Translations under genes and position numbers: made by a program | Notes under the pieces: generated by a model | Told to the model about the DNA's origin: nothing | What the model saw: the letters and a program-made list of their open reading frames with translations, nothing else | Database searches by the model: none | Source of the DNA: Berberis thunbergii | Taxonomy: Eukaryota; Streptophyta; Magnoliopsida; Ranunculales; Berberidaceae | DNA length: 64,000 bases | Assembly: GCA_003290165.1 (NCBI GenBank) | Contig: QNQO01000802.1 | Location: forward strand, 372,001-436,000 | Reading direction: 5' to 3' | Part shown: positions 10,556 through 20,518 of the stretch, in pieces | Layout: each line of letters opens with the position of its first letter | How positions within the stretch are numbered: the first letter of the stretch is position 1

Positions 10556-11865
10556 TTTAGTGGTTTTTTGATCTGAACTTTTTTGATATTCTTTTATCTG
10601 ATCTGAACTTTTTGATCTTCTTTGATCTTATTTGATATTCTTTGATCTGATCTTCTCTTATCTCCTTTGAACTTCTTTGATCTTTTTTTATCTGATCTTC
10701 TTTTAACTTCTCTGATCTCATTTGATATTTTTTTCTCTGATCTACTTTGGTCTTCTTTGATCTTCTTTGATCTTATCTTCTTTGATTTGATCTGATATGA
10801 TCTGATCTGCTTTGAACTTCTTTGATATTCTTTGATCTGATCTTCTCTGAACTTCTTTGATCTTCTTTGAACTTCTTTGATCTTATTTGATTTTCTTTGA
10901 TTTTCTTTGATCTTCCTTGATCTTCTCTGATCTTATTTGATTTTCTTTGATCTGATCTGATCTTCTTTGATTTAATATTCTTTGATCTACTTTTAACTTC
11001 TTTGATCTGATCTGATCTGATCTGATATGATTTAATCTAATCTCTTTGATCTACTTTTAACTTATTTGATCTACTTTTAACTTCTTTGATCTGATCTGAT
11101 CTTCTTTGATCTGATTTGATCTGCTTTGATCTGATCTTCTCTGATATTCTTTGATATTCTTTGAACTTCTTTGATATTTTTTTATCTGATCTTCTTTTAT
11201 ATTTTTTTATCTGATTTACTTTGGTCTTCTTTGATCTGATCTTCTTTGATTTGATTTGATCTGATCTTATTTAATAATCTTTAATCTGATCTTCTCTGAT
11301 CTTCTTTGATTTTCTTTGATTTTCTTTGATCTTATTTGATCTGATCTTCTTTGATTTGATCTGATCTGATCTTCTTTGATCTGATTTGATCTGCTTTGAT
11401 CTGATCTTCTCTAATATTCTTTGAACTTCTTTGATATTTTTTTATCTGATCTTCTTTTATATTTTTTTATCTGATTTACTTTGGTCTTCTTTGATCTGAT
11501 CTGATCTTATTTAATAATCTTTGATCTGATCTTCTCTGATCTTATTTGATCTTCTTTGATTTTCTTTGATCTTCTTTGATCTTATTTGATCTGATCTTCT
11601 TTGATTTGATCTGATCTGAACTTCTTTGATCTTATCTGATCTTCTTTGATCTTATTTGATAATCTTTGATCTGATCTTCTCTGATATTCTTTGAACTTCT
11701 TTGATTTTCTTTGATTTTCTTTGATCTTCCTTGATCTTCTCTGATCTTATTTGATTTTCTTTGATCTGATCTGATCTTATTTGATCTGATCTTCTTTGAT
11801 CTACTTTTAACTTCTTTGATCTGATCTGATCTGATTTAATCTAATCTCTTTGATCTAGCAAATTT
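10556..11865. repeat. Low-complexity TTTGATCT / GATCTGATCT array
   Basis: About 1.3 kb is built almost entirely from the pentamers GATCT, GATCA-free TTTGATCT and CTTCTTTGAT in irregular order. The strand asymmetry is strong: the plus strand is pyrimidine-rich and poor in C outside GATCT. No ORF is meaningful here. Confidence 0.85.
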
Positions 11866-11879
11866 TTAACTTCTTATGA

Positions 11880-13600
11880 CCGTAGTTAGCAAATTTTTTT
11901 TTTTAAACATTAGCTACGGCAATATAGCCGTCGCTAATATAAAAATTTTAATAAAAAGAAAAATTTCATTGGCGGGATTCGAACCCGGGTCGCTTAGGTG
12001 AAAACTAGATTTCTTACCAAGCTGGACGGAAATGTGATATTGGTGGTTTTATCCGGTTGCTAACTATATAGCGATTTTTCTTTATATAATTTAAAAAAAA
12101 ATCCACATTTAGCTACGGTTTTGTGACCATAGCTAACAATTTTTTTTTAAACATTAGCTACGGCAATATAGCCGTCGCTAATATAAAAATTTTAATAAAA
12201 AGAAAAATTTCATTGGCGGGATTCGAACCCGGGTCGCTTAGGTGAAAACTAGATTTCTTACCAAGCTGGACGGAAATGTGATATTGGTGGTTTTATCCGG
12301 TTGCTAACTATATAGCGATTTTTCTTTATATAATTTAAAAAAAATCCACATTTAGCTACGGTTTTGTGACCATAGCTAACAAATTTTTTTTAAACATTAG
12401 CTACGGCAATATAGCCGTCGCTAATATAAAAATTTTAATAAAAAGAAAAATTTCATTGGCGGGATTCGAACCCGGGTCGCTTAGGTGAAAACTAGATTTC
12501 TTACCAAGCTGGACGGAAATGTGATATTGGTGGTTTTATCTGGTTGCTAAATATATAACGATTTTTCTTTATATAATTTAAAAATAAAAAACCACATTCA
12601 GCTACGGTTGTTTGACCGTAGCTAACAAAAAATTTTAATAAAAAAAAAAAGTTTCATTGGCGGGATTCGAACCCGGGTTGCCTAGGTGAAAACTAAATTT
12701 CTTACCGAGCTAGACAGAAATGTGATATTGGTGATTTTATCCGGTTGCTAAATATATAGCGATTTTGCTTTATATAATTTTAAAAAAAAAATCCACATTT
12801 AGCTACGGTTTTATGACCGTAGCTAGCAAATTTTTTTTTTTAAACATTAGCTACGGCAATATAGCCGTCGCTAATATAAAATTTTAATAAAAAGAAAAAT
12901 TTCATTGGCGGGATTCGAACCCGGGTCGCTTAGGTGAAAACTAGATTTCTTACCAAGCTGGACAGAAATGTGATATTGGTGGTTTTATCCGGTTGCTAAA
13001 TATATAACGATTTTTCTTTATATAATTTAAAAATAAAAAACCACATTCAGCTACGGTTGTTTGACCGTAGCTAACAAAAAATTTTAATAAAAAAAAAAAA
13101 GTTTCATTGGCGGGATTCGAACCCGGGTTGCCTAGGTGAAAACTAAATTTCTTACCAAGCTAGACAGAAATGTGATATTGGTGATTTTATCCGGTTGCTA
13201 AATATATAGCGATTTTGCTTTATATAATTTTAAAAAAAAAATCCACATTTAGCTACGGTTTTATGACCGTAGCTAGCAAATTTTTTTTTTAAACATTAGC
13301 TACGGCAATATAGCCGTCGCTAATATAAAAATTTTAATAAAAAGAAAAATTTCATTGGCGGGATTCGAACCCAGGTCGCTTAGGTGAAAACTAGATTTCT
13401 TACCAAGCTGGACGGAAATGTGATATTGGTGGTTTTATCCGGTTGCTAAATATATAACGATTTTCTTTATATAATTTAAAAAAAAATCCACATTTAGCTA
13501 CGGTTTTATGACCGTAGCTAGCAAATTTTTTTTTTAAATATTAGCTACGGCAATATAGCCGTCGCTATTATAAAATTTTAATAAAAAAATCACGTTCTAA
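11880..13600 (-). repeat. Higher-order tandem array carrying seven tRNA-Glu-like modules
   Basis: Seven repeat units each contain, on the minus strand, a B-box-like GGGTTCGAATCCCGCC (copy 7 has TGGGTTCG), preceded by a TTTTCACC anticodon-loop-like sequence and an AGCTTGGTAAGA A-box-like sequence. Modules start (plus coordinate of CATTGG) at 11967, 12211, 12454, 12655, 12903, 13105 and 13353. Spacings are 244, 243, 201, 248, 202 and 248 bp: a long and a short variant alternate, giving a higher-order repeat of about 450 bp. Modules 4 and 6 share the GGGTTGCCTAGG variant. Resemblance is to tRNA-Glu(UUC), but the acceptor and D arms are degenerate, so these are not predicted to be functional tRNA genes. 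Confidence 0.75.
11967..12034 (-). pseudogene. tRNA-Glu(UUC)-like sequence, first of seven
   Basis: Read on the minus strand, the module runs from TTTCCGTCCAGCTTGG through TTTTCACCTAAGCGACC to GGGTTCGAATCCCGCC and CAATG. The T-arm and internal B box are well preserved. The anticodon loop would read UUC as in tRNA-Glu. D-arm and acceptor stem do not pair as in a normal tRNA. Six further copies follow at the spacing given for the array. Confidence 0.5.
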
Positions 13601-14036
13601 TTTGTTTTGTTATTTTTTTTTAAAAAAATTCACATTAGCGACGGTTTGTTGACCGTAGCTAACAAAATTTTTTTTCTAAACTTTAGCTACGGCCAAAGTG
13701 CCGTCGCTAAGGTTTTTTGTTATATTTAAAAAAAAAAAATCACATTAGCTACGGTATTTTGACCGTAGCTAACAAAAATTTCTAAACATTAGCTACGGTC
13801 CGAATACAGTCGCTAATTCTCGTATTAGCGACGGTTTAAAACCGTCGCAAAACTGTTAGTGACGGTTATTTTAAATTTTTGTATCAAAACAGTGGCAGAA
13901 ATTATAGCGACGGTTTAGTGCCGTCGCAAAGCATTTAAATAGCGACGGGTTTTTAAAACCGTCGCTAATATCCGTCGCAAACCGTTTAAATAGCGACGGT
14001 TTTAAAAAACCGTCGCTAAATTCCGTAGCTGATTTG
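13601..14036. repeat. CACTA right subterminal GCGACGG repeats
   Basis: Opposed copies of AGCGACGGT / ACCGTCGC and AGCTACGG / CCGTAGCT are spaced by A/T runs up to the right terminus. It mirrors the left subterminal region and supports the element boundaries. Confidence 0.85.
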
Positions 14037-14038
14037 GC

Positions 14039-14052
14039 TTTTTTTTGTAGTG
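14039..14052 (-). repeat. CACTA right terminal inverted repeat
   Basis: TTTTTTTTGTAGTG, the exact inverse of the left terminus, followed by target-site duplicate GTA. Confidence 0.95.
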
Positions 14053-14167
14053 GTAGGAAAGGAATGGGTGGCAGCACAAGAGGCATTCCGAGGGGATGAC
14101 CAGAAGTGTCAAACAGTAGTAGATGGGAAAGGAGTCAATTTTAGTGGTCAAAATTTGGTATTGAAGG

Positions 14168-15497
14168 CAGGGGCGGAGTCAGGATTGCAGATAAAGGGGA
14201 GCAAATAGTACATAACTATTTATGAAAATACTAAAAAAATTGGATTTTTACAATCATATTTTACAATCAAGGTGACATGGCGTGATCGTGAAAAAATGAT
14301 GATTAATTCAACCACACAAACAATATACATGACATGATTAATTCAATTGTAGCTAGCTAATTAAGAGCTTTCCTTTTTACTTGAAAAAAACAGAAGCAGG
14401 CATAGTGGTATAATATGAGAGTTGGCGAGGAGCAAACCTCTGACTTTCTCTCTGGCTTTGAAGTAGCAGGACGGTATAGTCCAAGTCCAAGGAGTAGTAG
14501 CAGCAGTAGCTTGACTGGACTGGATGGATTCAAATGAAATTATCGAACAACAAATTTATTTTTGGAATCCCCCTTCCTCTTATCCTCCTGCTTTATCTGT
14601 CCGTCCGTCTCCTCTTCTTTGAAACTTACTCCTAAGTCAGAGCCTCCGAGGATAACACTTACACAACCAGCCCACTCTCTTTTGTCTTCTTATTCTTGTC
14701 CGTCTTCTCGAAAGGAAAATATATGTGTATAGAGAAAGAAAGCTTTCTCCTTTTGAGCTAGCTCAGGTGAAGCATACAAACAACAACTTAACTGAATCGA
14801 CCTACGACCATCGTGTTTTTCTAACCGCCCCAAACCCAACTGATTACTTTTAATTTTGAAAGATCAAAGATAAAGCAAAACATATCAGATCCCAACCCCC
14901 AATTAATATAATGTGTTAACTAATCTTTTATCACTCTTATCACCATATGCTAGCTGAGTCAGAAATAAGATAATCTTATTCTTTCTTTTCTTTATTTTTT
15001 TTTAACAAAACAAAAGAAAACCAATGATGATGACAATGTAAAATTTTCTCGGTCGGTCCCCGACCAATTAAAAATTTTATTATGAATATAATCATATGGG
15101 AAACAAACCCACCATGTATGATACATCTCTTCTGGTTTCTTTGTTGCTATCTGTGTGTGTAGGGGGTGAATGGATTAAAATGAGTTGGTAGGAATTAAGA
15201 GAGAGATGGAGAAATTAAAAAAAAAAAAAAAAAAAGAGGGTAGGAGTTAAAAAAAAAAGATATTAAAAAAATAGAGAGATTGAGTGGGATTGGGATTGGT
15301 AAGGGTGGAGTTAAAAAAATTGTTTTTTAAATTTTTAGTGGAGTAAGAAGTCAAGATTTCATAAAAGAGGGCAACATAAAATTTTAAAGGGGGGGGGGGG
15401 GGGGGGCAATGTAAAAAATATAAGTAATTTAGTAAAAAATTTTAAAAAGATAAAGGGGGCAATTGACCCCCTTACCTAACACATGGATCCGCCCATG
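14168..15497. mobile_element. hAT-type non-autonomous element, TSD ATTGAAGG
   Basis: The 8-bp sequence ATTGAAGG flanks the element exactly (14160-14167 and 15498-15505). Ends are CAGGGGCGGA and the inverse of CATGGGCGGA, so the short TIR matches at 9 of 10 positions and starts with CA as in hAT elements. Eight-bp duplication is diagnostic of the hAT superfamily. The 1330-bp body has no transposase ORF. It includes a run of about 20 G near 15390 and TTAACAAAACAAAAG-type AT-rich DNA. It lies in intron 2 of the TPR gene. Confidence 0.87.
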
Positions 15498-15505
15498 ATT
15501 GAAGG

Positions 15506-15908
15506 GTATCCGTTTATGTGAATTTTATAGTACATGATCTTATACAACTCCAAGAAGTTGGATAAAGAGTGTTAGCATAACCTTCCTTCCACACATACAC
15601 GGATTCATGATTAGGCATAAATGCCATTTCACATATTCTGTCTGTTGAGCATCATTTGTTAGTAGCCATCGCATTAGGGTTACTCAAGTACCTCCTTGCT
15701 CAAGTGTGACTTCAAATGCCAGTCCTACAAAATCCATTCCCAATCTATTTTTGTGATCTATCTATCTAACGCCAAGGACTAACAACAGAATTGCAAGGAA
15801 AAATCATACCAGCATAAAAATAAGAATAAAAAATTAGAAGAAGCACTTCCAATCTTGGCCTTTAAAACTTTAAAATAAAATAAAATTGGGGGATAGAGAA
15901 CATAATAC
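15506..15908. other. TPR-gene intron 2, 5' part
   Basis: Between the hAT element and exon 2 no repeat or gene signal is seen. It is read as normal intron sequence of the TPR gene. Confidence 0.5.
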
Positions 15909-16554
15909 CAGTTTCAAGAGGCACACACCGCGGTTCGCATGACATATTGAACAAATTTCCGAAGTCGACGGCATTTCACGAACAAAACTCAGAGCAAGTT
16001 CATACTGTGACAATGCATCCTCATACTGCCCAGCCCCAAAAAGCTTATTTCCTTCAACTACATCATTAGCTTGATCCAAAGCCCTCTACATTACATTTAC
16101 AGAAAAAAAAAAAAAAAAACATGCATTCAATAAAATTCCCAATACAAAAACACCCATTCCATAAAAATCTAAATAGAGTAAAACCCATCCATTAATGATT
16201 CAATTAAGTTGATCCAAGTGACTGAGAGATAGACTTGTAGCACTTCAAGTGACCAATATTTGCAAAAACAAAAGAGAAGCGATTAAACCCAGACCTGTTT
16301 CAGCTGCTCATCTTCAAAGGAGTCGTCTTTCAAAGGGTTTGATTGTTCTTTACCATCTTTGGGGTCTTCTTCACCTTCGCTCGCTGTCTCGAAACCTTCT
16401 GGTTCTCTGTTTTGGGTTGTTTCACCATGGGCTTGATGTGTATTTTTTCGCATTTTCAGCCTCATGGGATGTTGGCTCTGGTTCGATCACTGCCATTACC
16501 GATTGAATCGAGGAGGCTTTTGAGTTGCTGAGAGATTTTAAGGGAGAAATATAA

Positions 16555-17303
16555 GAGGGCGTTTGTGTTTTTTTTAAGTGCTTAGAAACTACCTTCTAAT
16601 TGGAGTTAAAAGTTTTGAATGAGCTTCTGAATAACTGTTTATTTTACTTTTGAATGAGCTACTGATTAGAAGCTGTAAAATTAAAAAGGTGTTTGTTTTT
16701 AGGTGCTGAATGAGAACTGTTTGACAATTTTGTACCACTGAGCAGAAAAAATTTATGACATAAATATTATGTTTAAAATCACACTGAATACGACTGTGGC
16801 GTTATTGTTGAATCTGAGCAATACGTATGTGGCGTTTTAATTAGTTATTTGATGAAATAATTAATTCAAACATGGGTTATTTGATTGATATCTTATGATA
16901 CACATAAGGCACAAAAACTACATGCTAAAATTTTGAAAATTTACATGAGATGGAGAGTTTGAGAGATGGAGAAAAACTTGAAAATACATAGAAAGAAAAT
17001 AAAAATGGAGAGAAAGGAGAATCACAATGCTTGATAAAGAGAATGAATGTGTGCTGCAAAAATTTAGCCTTACTTATTTTTAAGAAGATGAGGGCAATAA
17101 TTGTATTACAAAATTATATTAAGGTTATTATTGGAATAATTTTTTACTAAGTACTCAATGCTAAGTGATCAACACCTCCCTATTGCTTACTCCAATCAGA
17201 AGCATAACTTTTGATCTGAACTAAAAACAAACACTCCAAATACGGTGATCCACTTCTTATTAAGACTTCTGACTCCATTCAGAAGCAAAACACAAACACC
17301 CTC
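16555..17303. mobile_element. Harbinger-type MITE, TSD TAA, in the TPR gene leader
   Basis: Ends GAGGGCGTTTGTGTTTT and the inverse of GAGGGTGTTTGTGTTTT pair over at least 17 bp with one mismatch. The 3-bp TAA occurs on both sides (16552-16554 and 17304-17306). Inside, subterminal sequences such as AGAAGC and TTGAATGAGC are also partly inverted. At about 750 bp it is long for a MITE and has no transposase. Its left end is only about 60-90 bp upstream of the TPR gene's possible start codons, so it sits in the 5' leader or core promoter. Confidence 0.82.
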
Positions 17304-17306
17304 TAA

Positions 17307-18329
17307 TGGAGTTCAAAGGGTGGAAAATTGGTAACAAAAATAAATAAATAAATAAAAATAATAAGAGAGGGCTTTTAGTTTCAGGTTAATATTTGGTTGA
17401 GGACTTGCGACCAATTTTATTTTATTTTTCAGTGGCGTGCTTCTCTATGAAAACATTAGGGAAACTAGGTTGTGAGAAACGCTCTATGCGCCGATATTTA
17501 GTATTTTTAATTTATTTTATTATAATAATTCAATAATAACAAAATTTTATTATTAAATTTCTAAACAAAATGATTATGTATAATTTTAAGGCTATATGTA
17601 TAGTTTATAAATAAATAAGGTATTTCAAATAAATTATGTTAGGAGCATATAAGCAATTAATTAATGTTTTATATTGGCTGATTTTTATTGTAAATGAATG
17701 AAATGTGGAGGACATAATGGGAAATCCAAAGTTAGATGTAAGGGCCTTTTTAGAATTTATAGATAATCGAGGGTTCAAATAAATTAAATTAGGGGTTTCG
17801 GTATAATTAATTAATGTTTACAGGGGGCTGATTTAAGTATAAATAGTTTAAATTTGAAGGATAAAATGGTAAAATTGAGTAATAGTATTTTTCATTTGAA
17901 TGACATAAACACCCATTTTTTACATTTTACGAACAATTGATTTTTCTTGTAAATACTATAGAGTTTGGAAGGCAAAATTGAAAATAAAATCAGGTTGAAG
18001 ACAAATCACTGTTCATCCGAGGGAACTTTCATTATATTGTTCAGATATTGTTGACAATAAATAAATGATAAAATCTTTAATTAAAAAAAATTTACAATCA
18101 AACACGTCTCAAGTTTATGATAGAAAAATATAATAAGAAGGTAACTAGAAAATTGCGTGGTCATATAGATCAAGACACCTAAGAGGATGAGGAGTAAATG
18201 TGATTATGAGAAAGAAATAACGATTAAACAACGGAAAGGCTTGTAGAGGGATGAGATGAGAGGAAAAATAAATTATATATTTATTCTTTCTTTTGTGGTG
18301 GAAATGGCAAAAACATTAAGCTTGTGTTT
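17307..18329. other. AT-rich intergenic DNA with one imperfect direct repeat
   Basis: No gene is supported. An imperfect direct repeat links about 17640-17740 and about 17795-17890 (shared ATTAATTAATGTTT, GGCTGATTT and a GGA-AAATGG string in the same order). The rest is AT-rich with no recognised element. Confidence 0.5.
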
Positions 18330-18570
18330 ATTGATTTAAGAGCATCTGAGAAATCCCCAAAGATGAAGTCCCTAATCCTGAGACTCACATACAAACTCAA
18401 ATAATTGGCTATTAAATTGTTGTTGATCCTTGGATTGATAATAACAAACAAAACTAAAAAGATTAGTTTCCTAAAACAATAAAATACAAACCGAGAATCT
18501 ATGATTTTTTTTCTTGTTTTACCTCTTCTTCTTCCCTATGTATGCTAAAATAAAATACAAACCGAGCTCA
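18330..18570 (-). repeat. Left arm of an inverted duplication (partner 24590-24850)
   Basis: The reverse complement of this stretch reads AATCATAGATTCTCGG, then GAAACTAATCTTTTTAG, then GGATCAACAACAAT, then GCCAATTATTTG. The same order occurs on the plus strand at 24704-24815. The two arms flank the copia element 18757-24513. The far end (GTGTTTATTGATTTAAGAGC at about 18326) is repeated at about 34799. Confidence 0.75.
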
Positions 18571-18756
18571 ATTTTGTAAGGTTTCAATTTCTCATAAAAA
18601 AAAAGGAAACCTCTCATAAAATTCATTAGAGAAAAAATAAGAAAAATAAAGGAAGTCTCTAAAAAAAAGGTTTTGATGGGTGCAATCTCTCATATAAACC
18701 GAGCTCAGTTTGGTAAGGCTTCAATGAATTCGAAAAAAAAAATGGCTAAATACATA

Positions 18757-18954
18757 TTTTAAAGAAAGAAAGTCTACATATGTCACAGAATAGGAAAGTC
18801 AGTATAGAATATGTTAGGAAAGTCAGAATATAATAAGAAGTCTTAGGTTTCCTGTTTCCACAAGGTTAGGTCAGAGTTAACTTATATAAACTTGTATTCA
18901 ATCAAGGAATTACAATAATAATTTAATACAATTCTACGAATATTTTTTTTTACA
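18757..18954 (+). repeat. 5' LTR of copia #1
   Basis: About 198 bp, aligned to 24319-24513. It ends TTTTTTTTACA directly before the PBS and contains a TATATAAACTTGTATTC promoter-like segment near 18882. Confidence 0.85.
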
Positions 18955-18966
18955 TGGTATCAGAGC
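18955..18966 (+). other. PBS of copia #1
   Basis: TGGTATCAGAGC immediately follows the LTR; complement of initiator-Met tRNA. Confidence 0.92.
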
Positions 18967-19602
18967 GACATTTTTTGGTGAACTAAACCCTAGCCGTCGC
19001 GCTATCATCTCTTTCCTTTATGCCACCATCTCATCTTCTTCCCCGGTAATCCTCCTCATTCGCTAGAAGGACCGAAACCATCTTGCAAGCAACAATGGCT
19101 TTCTCCTCCCTTGCTCCATCACGTTTTCTTCTTTTCCACTGAAACACAAACACCGCCTCACGCAGTCACGCAATCTTTTCATATCTGCTTCCTCCATGCA
19201 ACCACAGAACACACCATTACCACCGCACATAAACATAGCAACATCGACACACAAAAATCATCGACATCGACATCTTCTCACCGACAAAGAAGAAGGAGAC
19301 CAAAGAAGAAGAAGGAGAAACAGGGACGCACAAAAATCGTCCAGCCCCATCATCGACAACCACTTTTCTTGCCATTCTCCCTCATCGGCAACCACTTCTC
19401 TTGCCGCTATCTTTCTCTCCTTCTTCTTCTGTCTATCGCTTTCAGCCAACGTAGCAAGTAGCAGAGAGTCGTGAGGCAGATTTGGGAGAGAAATAACTGA
19501 TTTTAAAAATTAGTTATTTGCACCCTGATCAATAGTCAGTACCACCACAACCTAAAAAAAATTGGACCCAGAGTTCAAATCCACCACGTAGCCGCCGCTA
19601 TC

Positions 19603-20518
19603 ATGGGTGACAATCCAAATAGTGGTTCCAACACCACCACCTCACCATACAACAATCCTCATCACCCATACTTTATCACCTCTCCGATCAACCTGGAGTG
19701 ACTTTTGCTTCACAGCCACTCACTCCTACCAATTATAACATATGGAGTCGAGCGATGACCATGACTTTCAAAGCCAAAAACAAATTGGGTTTTGTTGATG
19801 GATCTATCAAGAAACCCAGTGACAAAGCCAATAATGATGAACTACTACAATGGGATGGTTGCAACAGCTTGGTGAAATCATGGTTCATCAACGCCATCTC
19901 ACCTAACCTCCAGGCAATTACGTTCAAATCTATCATATTGAATCTTAAATCCATGGATGCACTCAAGAGACGATGAATGCGAGTGCCTACTTTACCAAAT
20001 TGAAGGCTTTCTGGGATGACTTGGATGTTGTGGTTGGTTTTGCTGAAGACACTAGCGACACCATGAACATTGTTCTTGCAGATGATCACATTCATCGCTC
20101 GATTAAGTTCTTGACAGAGATAATCGATGCCTACAATTCTGTTAGGGGTCAAATTTTGTTGATGGATCATCTTCCTCCACTCAACAAGGTGTAGTCCCTT
20201 GTGCTTCGTCGCTAACACCAGCAAGATATCTCTAGTGGCAAACCCACCATACATGATGTTGCAACTTTTACCATGCGAAATATTGATCCCAAAGGTGCAC
20301 GTAACACTAACAAGTCGGGAGGACCCCGAAAGCCCTTTAATCCTGACGTCAAGTGTGGAACATGTGACAAGGTAGGTCATACTGCTGCTGATTGTCATTC
20401 TCATCTCACTTGTGATTATTGTGGATTGAAGGCCCACACTGTCGACTATTGTTGAAAATTTAAGAAAGCCGATCCTGCTAAACAATGATGTTTTCAGAAA
20501 AATCGTCCTAGGGGCAAC
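19603..20518 (+). pseudogene. Copia gag (broken) with double zinc knuckle
   Basis: An ATG at 19603 opens a short N-terminus. After a frameshift near 19690, FASQPLTPTNYNIWSRAMTM (19698 on) is the typical copia gag start (NYxxWSRAM). The frame stops at about 19976 and resumes as NASAYFTKLKAFWDDLD. At 20349-20455 two zinc knuckles follow each other, CGTCDKVGHTAADC and CDYCGLKAHTVDYC, both with the complete C-x2-C-x4-H-x4-C pattern. Gag packages the element RNA in virus-like particles. The antisense ORF over this region is a shadow. Confidence 0.85.

Larger units (their letters stand above)
8179..14052. mobile_element. CACTA (En/Spm) transposon, non-autonomous, 5.9 kb, TSD GTA
   Basis: The element begins CACTACAAAAAAAA at 8179 and ends with the exact inverse at 14039-14052, a perfect 14-bp terminal inverted repeat. 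It is flanked by the 3-bp duplication GTA (8176-8178 and 14053-14055). Both subterminal regions are packed with TAGCGACGG / CCGTCGCTA motifs in both orientations, the usual kind of transposase-binding array of CACTA elements. No transposase (TNPD/TNPA-like) ORF is present. The interior is four kinds of tandem array: CTCCGAGATCTC minisatellite, about 190-bp GCGACGG-bearing repeats, a GATCT-rich low-complexity block, and a tRNA-like higher-order repeat. It lies in intron 2 of the TPR gene and needs an autonomous partner to move. Confidence 0.95.
7696..16465 (-). pseudogene. TPR1/TTC1-like tetratricopeptide protein gene, split and 3'-incomplete
   Basis: Three exons on the minus strand read as a plant TPR1/TTC1-type protein. 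Exon 1 (16465-16295) has an acidic N-terminus with GFETASEGEED. Exon 2 (16085-15909) carries NKLFGAGQYEDALSQYELAL and SICHANRGVCLLKL, the first TPR. Exon 3 (7822-7696) carries RYDSTIKECTKAVELNPTY and VRRGEPHEKLKHFEEAIA, the next repeats. Splice sites are CAG|GT, AG|AGG, CTG|GT, TAG|GGG and GCAG|GT; phases 0, 0 and 1 fit. Intron 2 is about 8.1 kb and contains a CACTA and a hAT element. The exons for the last TPR and C-terminus are not found between 7695 and the window start. An upstream ATG at 16496 (MAVIEPEPTS) is one frame off the rest, so the start is uncertain or frameshifted. TPR1-type proteins are TPR co-chaperone-like adaptors. Called a pseudogene because of the missing end; a gene with a very long intron 3 remains possible. 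Confidence 0.75.

Noticed and set aside
11967..13420. Functional tRNA genes
   Set aside because: The B box and T-arm are good, but D-arm and acceptor pairing are poor and the modules are part of a transposon tandem array, so they are treated as tRNA-like pseudogenes.
8765..13600. CRISPR-like repeat arrays
   Set aside because: The arrays are eukaryotic tandem repeats within a CACTA element, with no unique spacers of constant length and no cas genes; the host is a plant.
15388..15407. Long G run as a regulatory element
   Set aside because: A homopolymer inside a hAT-type element, likely slippage; also prone to assembly error.
18757..18758. Clean TSD for copia #1
   Set aside because: Left flank ATACA and right flank ACATC do not match; the 5' LTR edge is mutated, so no TSD is claimed.
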